NCBI GenBank assembly: GCA_963555705.1
Contig: OY743190.1
Coordinates: forward strand, 15,879,491-15,943,490
Length of the DNA: 64,000 bases
Direction: 5' to 3'
DNA from: Ligustrum vulgare
Lineage: Eukaryota > Streptophyta > Magnoliopsida > Lamiales > Oleaceae
Shown here piece by piece: positions 63,357 to 64,000 of the stretch. Every line of letters starts with the position of its first letter. Positions within the stretch are counted from its first letter, which is position 1. The notes beneath the pieces are model-generated. The model did not search any database. It saw only the letters and a list, made by a program, of their open reading frames with translations, and had not been told where the DNA came from. The position numbers were made by a program, and so were the translations under genes.

Positions 63357-64000
63357 ATTTGACAAAGGCAGCAACAGAATAATTCAACTTACAGTTGGCA
63401 AAAAGAAATATTGGCGAAAACCAATTTGAAAAGCAGGAAATGAAACTACCCCTTGAAAACAACGTCAGGAGTAGCCGACGGAGCAACCGCATCTGTTATA
63501 TCAAATGTTGGTACTTCAGGAATTGGGAAAACAGGTCTTTGCCAATTCATCAATAATGACGACAAGGAAATGGAACATTTCCAAAATTTAAGAATATGAC
63601 TTTTTGTATCACGTGATTTCAATGTTAAAAGAACAATTAAAGCAGTAATTTAGTCATCAACAGGAAATAAATGTTATTCAATGAACTTGAACATTCTGTA
63701 CAATGATGTGGAAATCATTAAAACAAAAGAAATGTCTTCTTGTACTCGATGATGGTTTTGATGCACTAAGGCCACTGTTCAAGTGTGGACTTGATGGAAG
63801 CAAGATACTTGTCAAAAAGTTGCAATGGCTCCAGGCAATTCTAATTCTGCACATTCCTTGAAGGATATGACAAATGATGACCGCTGGAAAATATTGGAAG
63901 GGCGCCTTTCTTTTGATCAAACAAAAGAAGAGTAATTTCCTAATTTTCAAGCTACTGTCGAACAACTAATGTGGAAATGTGAAGGTATTCCTTTGGCTTC
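63357..64000 (+). repeat. Unit 53, divergent type D, cut by window end
   Basis: First 644 bases only. Left half matches unit 52 without the T at 62189. Confidence 0.9.

Larger units (their letters stand above)
1..64000 (+). repeat. NLR-pseudogene-derived satellite array, 1,218-1,219 bp monomer
   Basis: Landmarks such as ATTTGACAAAGG recur every 1,216-1,219 bases from position 1 to 63,357, always in the same orientation, with no foreign DNA between copies. There are 52 full units and one partial one. Copies differ by scattered substitutions and a few 1-3 base indels. Sense translation gives NB-ARC motifs and antisense translation gives an Rx-type coiled coil, so the monomer comes from a plant CNL resistance gene. 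Both array ends lie outside the window. Nearly every unit carries a single GAGCTC at about offset 1,097, so digestion at that site should give a 1.2-kb ladder; unit 6 has lost it. Confidence 0.98.
58490..64000 (+). repeat. Array block IV: divergent units (49-53)
   Basis: Units 49, 50 and 52 lack three bases (GCA) after the RNBS-D region and have one extra C in GGCACCAGAAC, so the NB-ARC frame runs on. Units 50, 52 and 53 share CTACCCCTTG, AACGTCAGG and AAATGTCTTC. Unit 51 between them is of another kind, so the local pattern alternates with a two-unit period of about 2,434 bp. The greater divergence resembles what is often seen near satellite array edges, but the edge itself is not in the window. 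Confidence 0.85.

Noticed and set aside
1..64000. Cluster of full-length functional NLR genes
   Set aside because: Each unit is too short, has no LRR or MHD motif, has its CC inverted and carries several stops.
1..64000. Retrotransposon, transposon or virus-derived repeat
   Set aside because: No reverse transcriptase, integrase, transposase, LTR, terminal inverted repeat or target-site duplication was seen; all coding similarity is to CNL proteins.
1..64000. CRISPR array or bacterial repeat locus
   Set aside because: The repeat unit is over 1.2 kb with no variable spacers, and the protein pieces are plant NLR.

Overview
The window is one uninterrupted satellite-like tandem array. A monomer of 1,218-1,219 bp repeats head to tail from the first base to the last: 52 complete copies plus a 644-base partial copy at the right end. 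Both ends lie inside the array, and no single-copy DNA, RNA gene, mobile element or intact protein-coding gene was seen. The monomer is built from pieces of a plant CNL disease-resistance (NLR) gene with an Rx-type coiled coil, so the source is most likely a flowering plant nuclear genome. The species cannot be told from this sequence.

Architecture of one monomer, in the register that starts at ATTTGACAAAGG. The + strand carries a decayed CC-to-NB linker and NB-ARC domain: P-loop/Walker A at offset about 154, RNBS-A at about 215-260, kinase 2 at about 378, RNBS-B at about 438, GLPL at about 623 and RNBS-D at about 790-843. It ends near offset 918, before any MHD motif or LRR. The - strand carries the first part of the coiled-coil (Rx_N) domain at offsets 933-1154. 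In an intact CNL the order is CC, linker, NB-ARC, all in one direction. Here the CC segment lies just upstream of the linker but is inverted. Every monomer shares the same main nonsense codons and frame breaks, except that one copy lacks the linker stop, so the founder was already a pseudogene when it was amplified.

Regions. (I) 1-18,284: 15 units, mostly one 1,219-bp type (M), with short-range duplications and a mosaic island in units 3-4. (II) 18,285-47,523: a trimeric higher-order repeat of subtypes A (1,219), B (1,218) and C (1,218), period 3,655 bp, with one extra B (units 20-21) and one fused B/C unit (unit 39). (III) 47,524-58,489: runs of A interrupted by recombinant units B/C, A/C and B/A/C. 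(IV) 58,490-64,000: more divergent units with an alternating two-unit pattern. These include unit 51, whose linker lacks a stop that all other copies carry, and units 49, 50 and 52, which keep a longer open frame.

No gene set works together here. The interest lies in an NLR pseudogene turned satellite with higher-order structure, in the intact antisense CC frame kept in all 14 A-type right halves, and in the possibility that array transcripts act on parental NLR mRNAs through small RNAs. That last idea is inference only.
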